A stretch of DNA of 64,000 bases, taken from Casuarina equisetifolia (Eukaryota; Streptophyta; Magnoliopsida; Fagales; Casuarinaceae). Below the pieces are notes generated by a model that worked only from the letters and a program-made list of their open reading frames with translations, was not told the origin of the DNA and ran no database searches. A program made the position numbers and the translations under genes. Position 1 is the first letter of the stretch, and each line of letters starts with the position of its first letter. Where the stretch lies: positions 236,501-300,500 of the forward strand of contig CM052360.1 in NCBI GenBank assembly GCA_028551475.1, given 5' to 3'. Below, one piece after another: positions 37,831 through 49,284 of the stretch.

Positions 37831-39825
37831 CTTTGAACACAAAAAATCAAATCAAATCAAATCATCTCAGGCTTGGTCGGCACTACCCATCAAAATGCAA
37901 GTGAAAAGGAAGCTGCAATTTTTCACTCAAGTTTTCGATTTACAAAGTTTTTCACTTTCGCTTAAAACTCAACTAGCCGAGCAAAAATATAAATGTTCTC
38001 CGTCAAAGGCGATAATATAGAGAAGTCGATAATGGGGCAAGTTGGCAGGTCTTGGATTGGAGAGTTGACCGAAAGGAGGGACGCATGAAAACCAAAAAAT
38101 TGAGTGATGGAGTTGGGGAAACGGGTGAGAAAGTGAGTGGCAAGAGGGAAAGGGCGTGATTATCTCAATATCATTGATTGTAACACTGTTAAGATAAGAC
38201 GGGATAAGTCTGAATACAGAAAAGTAAAAGTCGAAAATGTGTCGAAAGATGCCAGGACGTGTGGGAAGACAGATCCTTCAAGCACCATTTCGGGTGACTT
38301 CAACATGATTTAAGACGTAAACCAGTTGTTTGGCATAATTGATTGGAATATGGTTTCTATATTCATCTGTTACTCTCAATAATGTTGGTGTTAGGTGTTT
38401 GGTTTTCACAAAAAAAAAAAAAAAAAAATCATTATGGGTTGTAACTTATAGAAAATAAATGAATAAAAAAGTTTCTGTAACTTTCATAGTCAAAAGTATG
38501 TCTGGGTTAGTGGATTTTATCATTTGAAGGTGAAGATGAAAGTGGCGACATCTTTGGGCCGCCAAAAGGATTCTCCGGCATTGTGTATCCTTGTGACAGC
38601 TACAGACGTGAACAATACAAATAATTAGCAAGTTCTAAAGCGACAGTTTGTTCATATCTATGACTCTTTAATGCATTGTGGCGCTGCCATCAGCCACAGA
38701 AAGTGGTGGGGGGGGGGGGGGGGGGGCAGGCCTGACTTGGCACTGAAAACGATATCCACACCGGGTTCGACTAGCTCTAGAGTCTCATACAATGCTAGTG
38801 GAGACTCCGGATGGGGGCTGCGCATGGCAAAAAGTTAGAAGGTATAAAATGTAGACAAATGATATGTTGTAGGACTCAGTGTTTGGAAGTTCAGCAAGGA
38901 CATTCCACGGATTGACATTCACTCCTTTTGGTTATTGGCGGTCCTTCTGCCATTGACATGGATTACTGCTGGACTTTCCACCATGCCTATTACTAGTTTT
39001 CGCTGTGGTTAATAGTAACTGGCCGTCTACTCAACTAAATACAACGTTTAGACATATTTATCATGCCTAGACTAGAGGTGGTGGGAGGAACAGAAGTAGA
39101 AGAATTATAACGGGGAACGCAAGTGATGTTGGAGTTCTTATCGTCCGCGTGATGAAGATTGTGACAGCTCCTACCCAACCAAAACCAAAAAAAAAAAAAA
39201 AAAACGAAACCAGAGGCATCATGGGTATGAATAAAGTTTGAAAAGGCTGAAATTTATTACACGGATTCTTGTACGAAGCAAACTTCATTGTCAACAGGTC
39301 TAGATCAGTCACGGATTCTACTAAATAATTATAAAGGATGTTGTTCTCTATCTTTTTGATAAGGGAAACCATAAGTGGACCAAAATCTGTATCGCAAATG
39401 TCAAGATCATTGCCGCGGCACATACCAGAAAAGACAGAGATGAGAAGGGGAGAGACAATCAGTGACAGCTTTAGTTGCGCCTGCGCCATGCATAGACAAG
39501 GAGAAGGCTCCAACGACCTATTGGCAGGTTCTCTCACCTCCAGATTCCTTCGCCATTGCCACTGCTCTTGTTCCATGCCACACCATTCTACTTAAACAGT
39601 TATACACGCATCGCAATATGATTCAATTCTCAACCATTGAAAACTTCCAAAAATTTCGAAATGTTATCAGTTAGAATCATGATGTGAATCTAAAATATTC
39701 TTGGAAACAAACTGAGTTCATATATTTTTCGACAGCTAATATTACATATAAAATAATACATAAGCATCTCTCTTTTATTTATTCTATCTCCTCTAGGTAA
39801 AGTTATACGTAAACTCAATAGTACA
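37831..39825. other. Intergenic, no gene recognised
   Basis: About 2 kb. It holds a 19-base G run (38708-38726), A runs at about 38410 and 39187, and an uninterrupted 140-170 residue minus-strand frame (39067-39576). That frame has a signal-peptide-like start at 39489 but a C terminus built from an A/T run and no family match. I do not call it as a gene. Confidence 0.5.
38708..38726 (+). repeat. Poly-G tract (19 G)
   Basis: An unbroken run of 19 G, preceded by GTGGT. Long G homopolymers are rare in AT-rich plant DNA and can form G-quadruplexes. Length is often unreliable in sequencing. Confidence 0.9.
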
Positions 39826-42776
39826 TTAGGTTGAAGCTTTGATTGAACTAAGCTCAACATCAACACCTCTCTTGTAACGATATCGTTGGGCACAGTACAA
39901 AAAGTATATCATATTCAGGAACCCCATCCCGGCTAGAAGAAAGTAGAAATACTCTAGTCTGCCCGCATTAAGATCATTTGTCAACCAATCCGGGTGGCCA
40001 TTTTTTCTAGTGACATGGTGTACAATGGTCACCAAGAAGCTACTCAGGTAGCTTGCTCCGGCAAAGGAGCAAGAAAAAAGAGAATTACCCAAGCTTTTCA
40101 TATGCTCAGGAAACTGCCTATTAAAGAACTCAATCTGTCCAATGATATTGAATGCCTCACAAAAGCCCATAAGAATAAGTTGGGGGGCTAGCCACATTAC
40201 TGACATTGGTGCGATCCCGAGGGGATTAGAATGTAATAACGCCGACGCCCTTCTCATCCTTTCGATTAGTCCAGCTACTACCATTGATAGAATTGAAAAG
40301 ACAATCCCAATTCCCATTCGTTGTTAAAGGGTGATCCCACCTTCCTGTTTAGTGATCTTCCGAACAGCAGGTACCAGAACACGGTCATAAAATGGAAGCC
40401 ATAGTCCTATTGTGATCAGTGATATGACTCCCAATGAACCAGCTGGGATTTCGAAGTGGTGTCCAAGGTGCCGGTTCATTTTCAGGGCTTGTGAGACAGT
40501 GAATGTTCCTTGCTGTGTCATGGAAGTGAGGCTAATGATTCCGGCAGCCCATATTGGGATGATTCTGATTATACACTTAACCTCTTCAACTTGTTGGATG
40601 CTACAGAGCCTCCATTGATCCAAACGAGTGCCATCTGGCTTCAGTGCACCCTCTTCTATCACAGCAGCTTTATTTAGGAATCTGAGAGGAAAAAAAAAAA
40701 AAACAGCAAAAGTATAGGTAAAATTGGAATAATTATCGTTCACATACATACTTTTTCACCACATTTTCCTCGTTTCTTCGTCTTTAAAATGAAGAAAAGA
40801 TTTTTCATGAAAAGCCGGTCATAACATGTTGGCCCACCGTGTTTGACTCTTTATGAAAGATTCTTAGCCCAATTGACTGTGACTGCTGAACTATTTATGA
40901 AGCAATATTTTAAAACCAAGCACAATTACAGACTCACATCACTTCATCAGACGGCTCACTGCTCATTGAATCTCAGACAAAAAGAAATAAATTTATAAAT
41001 TATTGGTTTTATAAAAAATTTGTCTGTCACAGTCAGTACTCAATGTTGTCATGACCTAAAGGTGTCTCGACAAAAATTGTAGGATGCCTATTATTATATA
41101 ACATCAAACGCTGAAAGACAAGCCATCTCGCTCTTGGTGTTTGGAGTATTGATGGGCTGTTTAATCATTCACGGAGTTTCATATTCATCGACTTTTTGGT
41201 GTACAGCATTCCAGAATCAATGAGTTATGCGGGTATGTTACCTGAAATGTTCCGTGAGAGGAAGCTTCGTCAATACAACCCCTTCTAAGGGAGGATCATA
41301 AAAAACTCCATGAACTTCGCCCTCCGTCGGGAGCTCAATCCGGCGCTTCTTATAAGAGGCCACAAGAACTTGAACAATGCCGGAAAATGGGCTTCCCTGT
41401 GCCTTTGCATGCACATAAATCTTTGTTCCAATGAAGAAGAAGATAATGGAAAAGGACATGCAGAGAGTCGGTATCCCAAAGCCTAAGACCCAGCTCACAG
41501 AGTCTTGGATATAAACCACTACAGTTTGAGTGACTAACAAGACCACTGTGAACGTGGTGTAATACCAGTTAAAGAAGCTGTTGATTCCCTTTTTACCTTC
41601 TTCGGTGGTGGGATCAAATTGATCCACACCGAAAGGGATACTGCATGGCCTAACTCCAGCGGCGCCTATGGACAAAAAAGCTAGGCCCATTATCAGGATA
41701 CCCAGCTGAGCTGTGGTAGGACTCAAGCATTGACCCAAGACCTGTTGTTCTTGGCTGCATGCTGGAGGACGGAGCTGTGGCATCCAGGCCGTCAAAGTCA
41801 TTGTCACCATTCCCTGTCGATTGATTCATCAAAGTTAACAAACACTAAATAAATACATAAAAGTTTTGACGTCCATGAACTATGAAAGTAACATTTGACC
41901 GAGATACTTGGAAAAAGTGGGTAGGCCAGAAATAAACAAAACAAATATAAGAAATTAGTGACGATCAAGCAAGCTGTAAGAGTTTATGTATTCAAAAATC
42001 TTGGTAGTTTGCTATGCGCTTTAAGTTTACCCAACTATGAAAAATCTAGGAATGGTAGAAGGTATTAGAAGACTCAAAAGCCACCACAGAAATAGTCACT
42101 GTTTAAGTTAAAATTTCAAGCACCTCTTAGGACTGTGGAGTGTGTGTCAAACGTGAACCCCTTGCACACGGATTCACCTCGAACTTATTGTAACCTCATT
42201 CGTGTAACGATTCCATTCTCAATGTCAGCAAGTGAGAGCCACCACCACCATTGCTTCTTTAAGATTCAGGAACAGCCAGACCAAAGGCCAAAAAGCTACG
42301 AATGTATAGATAGCTCTGAGAACAAATCCTATGCAAGTCTTATAATGGAAAATCATTCTTCAAATTCTTCATAAATCAGTCATCTTGATTTTAATGTTTG
42401 TCAATCTTCATGTGCGCTTAACAATATCATATTAGTGAAAGAGAGGAAAGTGGAATATATACCAGAAGTGATGCGAAGGATGAAAAAGCAATAGTCCGGA
42501 ACTTGCCGACGTAGGCATCGGAAATGAAAGCACCCACCAAAGGGGCAAAATTGGTCACACCCGACCATATGTTAATAACATTGGAAGCGGAAACCTGATC
42601 CATGTGGAACTTTCTCGTCAAGTAGACCATGAAGTTTGCCAACAAGCCAAAAGAAGCCAACCTTTCAAACGTTTCATTTCCTGCATACCCATTAACGCCA
42701 TAAGTTTTCCTGTCAGCTACAAATAAGTGGCATGCATATTCATTATTTGGAGACTACGTGTGCGTAGAGTGTGGCA

Positions 42777-42839
<63 letters not shown>

Positions 42840-43064
42840 GAGTGAGAGAGAGAGAGAGAGACCTAAGATGAAGGGCATAGCCTTCCATCCACCAGGCTTT
42901 CTTTCTATTTTATGCGACTCTGATAGAACTTTGTCATCCATCTGCTCCCGTTCTTTCTCTAAGGATGATCTTTCTGACGATGGCCACGAAGGTAAGTGGA
43001 AACACTTGGTGCTGCAGTACAACCAAGATGAGCTTGAATGGTTCCTCTTATCCTCTAATGCCAT
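39826..43064 (-). pseudogene. NRT1/PTR (NPF2-type) transporter gene with one in-frame stop
   Basis: Four exons on the minus strand: 43064-42863, 42680-42463, 41813-41242, 40681-39826, giving 615 codons plus the final stop. It resembles nitrate/glucosinolate transporters of the NPF2.10-2.13 group (proton-coupled, 12 membrane helices, plasma membrane). Visible marks: N terminus MALEDKRNH, proton-coupling motif ETFER (residues 70-74), GAAGVRPCSIPFGVDQFD, FFNWYYTTFTVVLL and VYIQDSVSWVLGF, and C-terminal FNIIGQIEFF plus GNSLFS. Codon 450 is TAA (40326-40324), where relatives have a second Leu in GITLLQR. A truncated product would lose about 165 residues, including the last helices. All splice sites and the remaining frame are intact, so this is either a very recent pseudogene, a null allele or a sequence error. 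Intron 1 holds a long microsatellite directly at the donor. Confidence 0.85.
42782..42861 (+). repeat. Compound (TG)n-(GA)n microsatellite in transporter intron 1
   Basis: About 26 TG units (42782-42834), followed by GA units up to 42861. In the sense of the transporter gene, the donor at 42862-42861 opens straight into CT repeats and then CA repeats, filling nearly half of the 182-bp intron. Confidence 0.95.
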
Positions 43065-44565
43065 TTCCTTTCTCTACTCAGCTTCAGTTTCGGCAATCCT
43101 TTCAATGCGTCTGAGATGTTTAATTTGAGCTTCGGAATTTGCCTGTCGCACAGCTGTAGTTATAGGCAAGGGGAGAGAAAAATAAAATAAAATAAAATAA
43201 AGACCGAAGGTGTGGTAGGTGGATGATGGAATGACTGAATCTCGGTAAATGCGAGTTATAAAATTTAGAAGACAAAAGCTTGGACCGGTGCCTCTACCAG
43301 TCCAACCTCAAAAGGGTCCCCCACATCATCAAAGGCAGAAGACCACCCCTGTTGTGTTTTGTTTGGATCTTCTACTGTCAGCCGAATTTGGGAACCATCC
43401 ATTTGCATGGGATATCTCCCAGCCACCGGATCGATAATCCAGCCTTCAGAGCTGATTTTAGTGCCCGCATGAACTGACATAACCGAATGAATCCCTCCGA
43501 AAAATCTTCTTCTTGCGATTTGCATCCAGTGGCCCATTCCTACTTCTGTCTAATCAAGGATAATGACTACCAAAAAAGCAAAAGGTACTGCACAATCATG
43601 CTTTCATTTTGGTAAGATTCGAACCAGGAACTTAATGGAGTGACAAATTTCAAGTCTCATGGAAACTAGTCAAACTTATCCTATTATATGATTTAACATG
43701 TCAAATTATACTCTTGGTATGGCTTTTGGCACATTTATAGTTCAGTGACATATCAAACGATATGCTTCTCCCGAGATATAAAATAATAACTGAGTGAAGG
43801 TATTTCAAGCCACCACCACCCCCATAAATTATTTTTAAATCATAAAGGCAACTTGGCTAGCACTATAAGTAACCTTCCACGTAAACAAGAGCTAACCCTG
43901 ACGTTTGGAGCTCTTTACTGTGTATTTTTTGTTAGCCAAAAAGGGGTCATCTTATCGGACGGTGGTTCAAAGTACTATGAAATTGATCGAGAAAACGTTT
44001 GCTCGATTTCAAAGATTAGTCACCTTACCAAGCTGAGTACAATGTTGAAAGGTAAAAATATAAACTGACAGACTTTTACTGGAGCTGGGAAGCTGGCAAA
44101 GGTGGTTCCAGGGTCCAATTGTTACGTGTTGTCGCCCAAGCGGACATCCCGTCTTGCATTTTTACGACTCCAAGAAAATTCAAGGACAAAGGCAATCATA
44201 AATAAGGGCGCAACAACGTGCCACAGGATCAAGGTGTTATGTGACGTGTCGAACTTTGTTGCCAAATGTATTTAGCTTGGTCCTGCAATCGTGGTATCTG
44301 GGGTTATTAAAAGTACTGTATTATATCGGCTACCTATTATCCACTGCGTGGATGATGTTACAGTTACAGATATCTGACAACTAAAAGTAACTCCGGGAGT
44401 TGATGATGTTATCAATGACCTGGAATGATCTCATGGATGGTCCAAATTTCTGTGCCGTACAGAGCCAAATAATTTTTTTTTGCCAAAAAGAAAAAAAAAA
44501 AAAAAAAAAAAACTCAAGGATAGCCGTACTTTCAATCTTCGACCGAGTCTTCTTCCTACTTGACA
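43065..44565. other. Transporter 5' flank, no gene recognised
   Basis: 1.5 kb with an (AAATA)n stretch at about 43180-43200 and a poly-A run at about 44490-44512. A 90-residue open frame at 43265-43537 (minus) has no recognisable domain and was not called. Confidence 0.5.
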
Positions 44566-44742
44566 CTAGATTTGTAATGGGATCGATGAGCACAGAACAA
44601 AAAGGTAGATAAAGTTCAGTCCCATAAATCCGGCTATAAGGAAGATCCACCAAGAAAAATGCTGCAAGGTCTCATTCCGCCGGCGCCTATGACGAACCCG
44701 CTTAGTAGATCCACAAGCAAGACACCATGTTGAACTTTGGTG
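44566..44742 (-). pseudogene. Relic of a second NPF transporter
   Basis: On the minus strand one frame reads IGAGGMRPCSIFLGG (about 44695-44650), matching IGAAGVRPCSIPFG of the neighbouring transporter. Another frame reads FLIAGFMGLNFIYLFVLC (about 44650-44590), matching FLLAGMGFLNMIYFLYC from its last helix. Two regions some 400 residues apart in the protein are thus joined, so the copy has a large internal deletion and a frameshift. It is a decayed tandem duplicate about 1.5 kb upstream of the main gene. The short length limits certainty, but two independent matches in the right order and strand support it. Confidence 0.75.
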
Positions 44743-45689
44743 TAGGCAATGCATAGGCTATTTATGTAATTATCACCATAATCTGCAAGTTTAACATCCA
44801 TTAAGCGGATTAAAAGCGTTAATCAAGTGTCCTTGTGCCTCTTAAACACCATCAACTACAAAGGAAGAAAAGGTAGATAAAGTTTATGTTGGCAATGAAA
44901 TATTCTGCGACTATGGATTTTATTAGACTGGAACTACTAAATCTTCACTCCGACTAAAACCTGCATCTGAACCCACCATCTTTCCCCCGTGCTTTCTTTA
45001 TGCATGGAATATGAGTTAGAATGGCTTCCACTTTTTTTAAACATCAATCGAACGAGGTAGGTTTGAATTTTTCTGGGTATAATATCTTTTTTTTTTGCTG
45101 TAGGCACAGGAAGAAAGATAGAGGGACCGAGAGAGAGAGAGAGAGAAGCTCGGGCACTGTGCTCTTGCTTTCAAGTCAATTATCCAAAACAGGAGTCTTT
45201 CCTTTGTTTTTCAAAAACTAATACTTTACAAATAAATAAAGGGAAATTTCTTTAAACATACTGTCTTTATCCAGCGAAAGATTCAAATTCAGTGCAGAAG
45301 ACGATAAAGAAAAGCTCAACTACAAAACCGAAAAGTAAAGGGTTACAGGCACGTCTTCGGATTATGGGGTACAGACTGTTTCGTACACGACATGGCAAAA
45401 GAACCCAAGAGAATCACAGGGAGCTTCCCCATTCCCTGCCACCATTTTCCTCCAGTGGCGTTTGGAGTTTCCCTTTATTTATAAGTAGAGGAGAATCATT
45501 CTTCTGTTCAATGGCGTTATACGTGGAGGACCACCAAACTCTTCCAGCCAGACTTGTCTACACGTTGATCATGCAAGTAAATTCGTGTCGCGCTTCCATT
45601 CCATTAACCGATATTCAATCGTTTTCCCACCAAAGTAGGTGTTGAAAATCAAATGGATTGCCTCAACCTCATTCTAGATTCATATTAAC
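44743..45689. other. Intergenic, no gene recognised
   Basis: About 950 bp with T and GA runs (about 45088-45098 and 45127-45146). Open frames here show no domain. Confidence 0.5.
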
Positions 45690-46030
45690 CCCGAAAAAAA
45701 GTTGAATAGACTAAATGCTAAGCCTCTCGAGGGGTGGATTTCTCATCACAGAAGTCAAGGGCACCACCACAAAGTCCATATATGAGATATTTCGGAAGAA
45801 CCAGGCCGAAGAACTGTTTTTAGCGAAGCGCAACTTGGGCTGACTCAAGTTCACTCACATGAGGGGAGCGTGATAAGCCTATTGCAGTGGTGAAGGGTGC
45901 TTTTCTCACGCTTGTTACTGCTCATTAAAGGGATCGACCTACCAGGTTTAATGAGTTTTCAGCAAGTAAAGAGTATTATTATCACAACCGTCGATGCCTT
46001 TTACAAAGTTGACATGCCAATGAAGTTCAT
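45690..46030 (+). repeat. Repeat family A, copy 1 (partial)
   Basis: Shares with copies at 46447-47045 and 49285-50050 the landmarks AAGAACCAGGCCGA, CAACTTGGGCTG.CTCAAGTTCAC, GCTTTT.TCACGCTTGTTA and GATGCCTTTTACAAAGTTGACAT. It stops soon after the last of these, so it covers roughly the first half of the unit. Confidence 0.75.
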
Positions 46031-46446
46031 TTACTCGCAGGGCGTGGATTGTTTGAAACGAATTCCAAATGGTTAATTTGCTGCCTTTTCAGCTCGCTCT
46101 AGGGACGGTTAGGCCTACCAATTTCGCTCGTCCTTATGTAATTATCTGAACGAAGTTGAAGTTGACGATCATCCTGAGACGGGGCGAAGAGAGAGTCCTG
46201 GGCTTGGAGATTGTCAATTTTATGTTTATAAATAGGGAAAAGATCGTCATAAGAAACCATTAAGAAGCTGAGGTTCAAATAAGAATCTTGATCCAGAAAC
46301 AGGCCCACTATCAGTTAAGAAGGGATTTCCACACGGGCCAAATTCACTTTGCGGTACAAAGAGAAATGGGAATGAACATTTACACCACGATTTTGAATTA
46401 GAAGAGAGATTACAAGAAATGGCCAAGTGATAGGCCCATGTCATCT

Positions 46447-47045
46447 ACGCGGGCTGGCTCAAGTTCACTCGCATAAAGGGCCTGATTGGCATCCAAGTGC
46501 GTTGCAAGAGTAAAGGGTGCTTTTGTCACACTTGTTAGTGCTCATAAAATGATTCAACTAGCAGGTTGAGTGAGTTTTTAGTGCTGTTATCACAATAGTC
46601 AATGCATTTTACAAAGTTGACGTACCAACTAACTCTTGCAAAAGCTACGACCATAGAAGAAAATTTGTTCTTGTATTCAGAACTGAGTTTGCAAAAGAAA
46701 ATTATTATATCCATTCAGATGCAGAAAATTAACATCATCTGTCTATTTCCTTACCATTAAAGAAGTAAAGCCAACTTTTGAAGACGACATATATTTCCCT
46801 TCCTGCCTTCTCGTGTCAGGCACGAATTGGCTGCAACTCTTGGAAGAAAATTGCAGCCTAATTCACGTCAGATTTGATTTTAATCCAAGCAATCAGCTGT
46901 CCCTTCTCGTGGACGAGCAAAGTGGCACATCCTAGACCCCGTCAAAATCACATTTTCCCATAAACTGCTTCCCAATTTAACGGAAGCGTCCCACAAATGC
47001 CCTTGAGCCCTAGGGTCAATGGTGTTTGGCTTGTTGAACCGGAGA
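46447..47045 (+). repeat. Repeat family A, copy 2
   Basis: Runs from GGCTGGCTCAAGTTCACTCGC to AATGGTGTTTGGCTTGTT and includes TCTCGTGTCAGGCACGAATT and AATCAGCTGTCC. It is diverged but collinear with copy 3. No coding frame was recognised. It lies just before the plus-strand LRR relic. Confidence 0.75.
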
Positions 47046-47281
47046 TATGGATTCAGTCAGAAAGAAATTAGCATAATGAGCAATGCAATTTTCACTGTGG
47101 GCCTGGATTGATCATACGACTTAAGTAGATGAAAACAAAAACACCACCAACAGATTCTAGCCACAATTTGTTGTTCGTGTCCATCCTAAAGTATTGATAG
47201 TCCACGGTAGTCTTCCCACCTTTTAAGAACCTCTGCCATCTTTTCTGCTTAATACTCGCAAATGGTCTCGTTTCCACCACC

Positions 47282-47660
47282 TTGAGGAACTCTCTCTCCC
47301 ACGTTGTTGCCTCAAGAGCCTCACAGCCGTTGATCAACCTTGGAGCCAACAACTTCACCGGCAACATCCATGCATCTATTGGGCAGTTAATAGAATTCAG
47401 GGTACTTCAGCTTTTCGTATGTCTGTTTGTAGGTCCTTTACCGTCAGAATTTGGCAACTTGTCCAATCTTGAAGTCCTAGAATTGGCTATAATCCGGGTA
47501 CGCAGAGAACGCTGCCTTTGAGCTTTCACAAAGTTGAAGAAACTAAAGTTTCTGTGGGTGGCAGGCACAAATTTGTTTGAGGAAATCACAGACACAATTG
47601 GAGAAATGGCTGAATTGGAGCATTTGGACTTCCAAATTTGTGTAAACTCTTCCCGTTTGA
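47282..47660 (+). pseudogene. LRR receptor-kinase relic, plus strand
   Basis: Reads LRR repeats: NNFTGNIHASIGQLIEFRVL, then GPLPSEFGNLSNLEVLELA, then after a frame change LKKLKFLWVAGTNLFEEI and TIGEMAELEHLDF. Spacing and residues fit the extracellular LRR domain of HSL1/HAESA-like receptor kinases. Stops interrupt it, and no kinase domain follows. It is similar in sequence to the minus-strand relic at 48930-49272. Confidence 0.8.
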
Positions 47661-47956
47661 GAGATTATGAACGTTTGATCAGTCCAAATGGTTTAAGTAA
47701 AGCCTCCACGTGAACCAACAAATGCAGATGACAGTGCAACATGGTTGCCGACACTTGAGATAGACAAATACTGCAGCAAAAATACTAAACCTTCCAATTC
47801 GGATGCCTTATCAGGATTTAAGTAATCTCAGGTCCTCACCAATGCCTTTCCACTTTTCAAATTTGCGGTCTGCCAACGAACAAGCAAAACACATTTAGAA
47901 AAGGAAAGACAAAAGACAAATGACAAGAAAAAAAATTCTATTCCCTTAACTCAAGT

Positions 47957-48625
47957 TTTCATGAACTTTAGATGGGCAGATATCCTTACTGAAAAAAAAA
48001 AAAAAAAAAAAAAGGAAACCGGACCAAGAAAAAAGGAGTTACAACAAACCAATTATGATTTCCCAGTTATACAGCAAGAGGATATGCACACATCTCAACA
48101 TGAAATATTTCTTATGGTCCAAAACATAATCTTTGAGAACGGGAATCCAACAAGTTGCTTATAAGATTCACTTTACTCCATTGCCACTACCACCCAGCAT
48201 CATTCCACCCAAAATTATGTCTCCTCACCCCCCGTTACCTCAAAAAAGGAAGGAAAAAGGTGAATGAGGGGAAGAGGACCTTACGCCGAACTGGATTGTG
48301 TATTAGGCAACAAAAAAGTGTAGATCTCTTCCCCTCAAGTGGCCAGCTCCTAAAGCTAAAACAAATGCACCTATAATTAATCAACATACAACACCCTTTC
48401 ATGCCAAAAAATGACAGTAGACTCTTCTCAACAACAAATTCTGTAACATGATGACGACAGTGAACTCTTAGCAGGCAAATCAAATTTAAGTGCCATGATT
48501 ACAAGTCACGGCACATACGATGCCCTCAATAACAGATGAGATACTTGATCACGACATTTTTTGTTCTGTATGTCAAAATCTAGGAGCGAAGTCTTAGTCG
48601 TTGCAGGAAATAAGAGATAATTCTT
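47957..48625 (-). repeat. Inverted copy of the flippase intron 5 segment
   Basis: The reverse complement aligns end to end with 8625-9327 by eye. An A run at 47991-48012 sits near its 3' end (in intron sense, a T run). It lies between the two LRR relics. No flippase exon is included. Confidence 0.8.
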
Positions 48626-48929
48626 AATTTTTACTCTCATACAGTATTCTTAAATTGTAATAGTCAACTATCATTCATGTAATTATTTTTATCAAATTAA
48701 TAAATGGTAAAATATATCTAAAAGATGATACGTTGAGAGTCTATAGGCTTTTCTCGAAAAATCAAAACTCAATGCCATTTTTTAACACAACAAAACGGGG
48801 TTGGGTAAACATTAAGGCGCAGAAAACTTACTTACTCGCCAAGAAATTGGCTTTGTAGCTTTGGGCAGAAACAGTGGAGGACTCTGAAGGTGGTTTTACA
48901 GCATTAGACATTAGATGAAGAAGGCTCTC

Positions 48930-49272
48930 GGCTCACACGTGAGGGCGTTGCTAAAAAATGAAGTAGATCTGCTGGTTTTCATCCAACGTCCCAAATGCTA
49001 CAGTGCCGCTATTTCTCGAATTGTATCGGGGATTTCCCCAACCAATTTGAGCCTGCCGCCCATAGAAACTTCAGTTTCTTCTACTTCACGAAGCTCAAAC
49101 GCAGCATTCTCTGCATCCCCCGGATTACAGGCCAATTCCAGGACTTCAAGATTGTACAAGTTGCCAGATTCTGATAGGAAAGGAATTGTAAATAGACATT
49201 CGAAAGGCTGAAGTACAGTCAGAGATGCTGGAATGCCTGTATTTACGAGCTTGTGTCCCTCAATTTCTAAGG
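48930..49272 (-). pseudogene. LRR receptor-kinase relic, minus strand
   Basis: The reverse complement follows the plus-strand relic closely: PASLTVLQPFECLF, LSESGNLYNLEVLELA, then VEETEVSMGGRLKLVGEIPDTIREIAAL. It is a second copy of the same gene fragment in opposite orientation, equally interrupted and without a kinase domain. Confidence 0.78.
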
Positions 49273-49284
49273 CCTTCCAACGAA

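Noticed and set aside
39067-39576. 169-residue minus-strand open frame, with a signal-peptide-like stretch from an internal Met at 39489
   Set aside because: The C-terminal third is a Phe run made by an A/T homopolymer, no family motif is visible, and no splice pattern supports it. It could hide a small secreted protein but cannot be supported.
42727-43128. 133-residue plus-strand open frame opposite the transporter's first exon
   Set aside because: Half of it is Val-Cys from the TG repeat, and it is the antisense of a real exon.
43265-43537. 90-residue minus-strand open frame with a sober amino-acid composition
   Set aside because: No recognisable domain, no neighbouring exon and no supporting context.
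47092-47367. 91-residue minus-strand open frame in the rearranged block
   Set aside because: Overlaps the LRR relic on the other strand and has no known motif.
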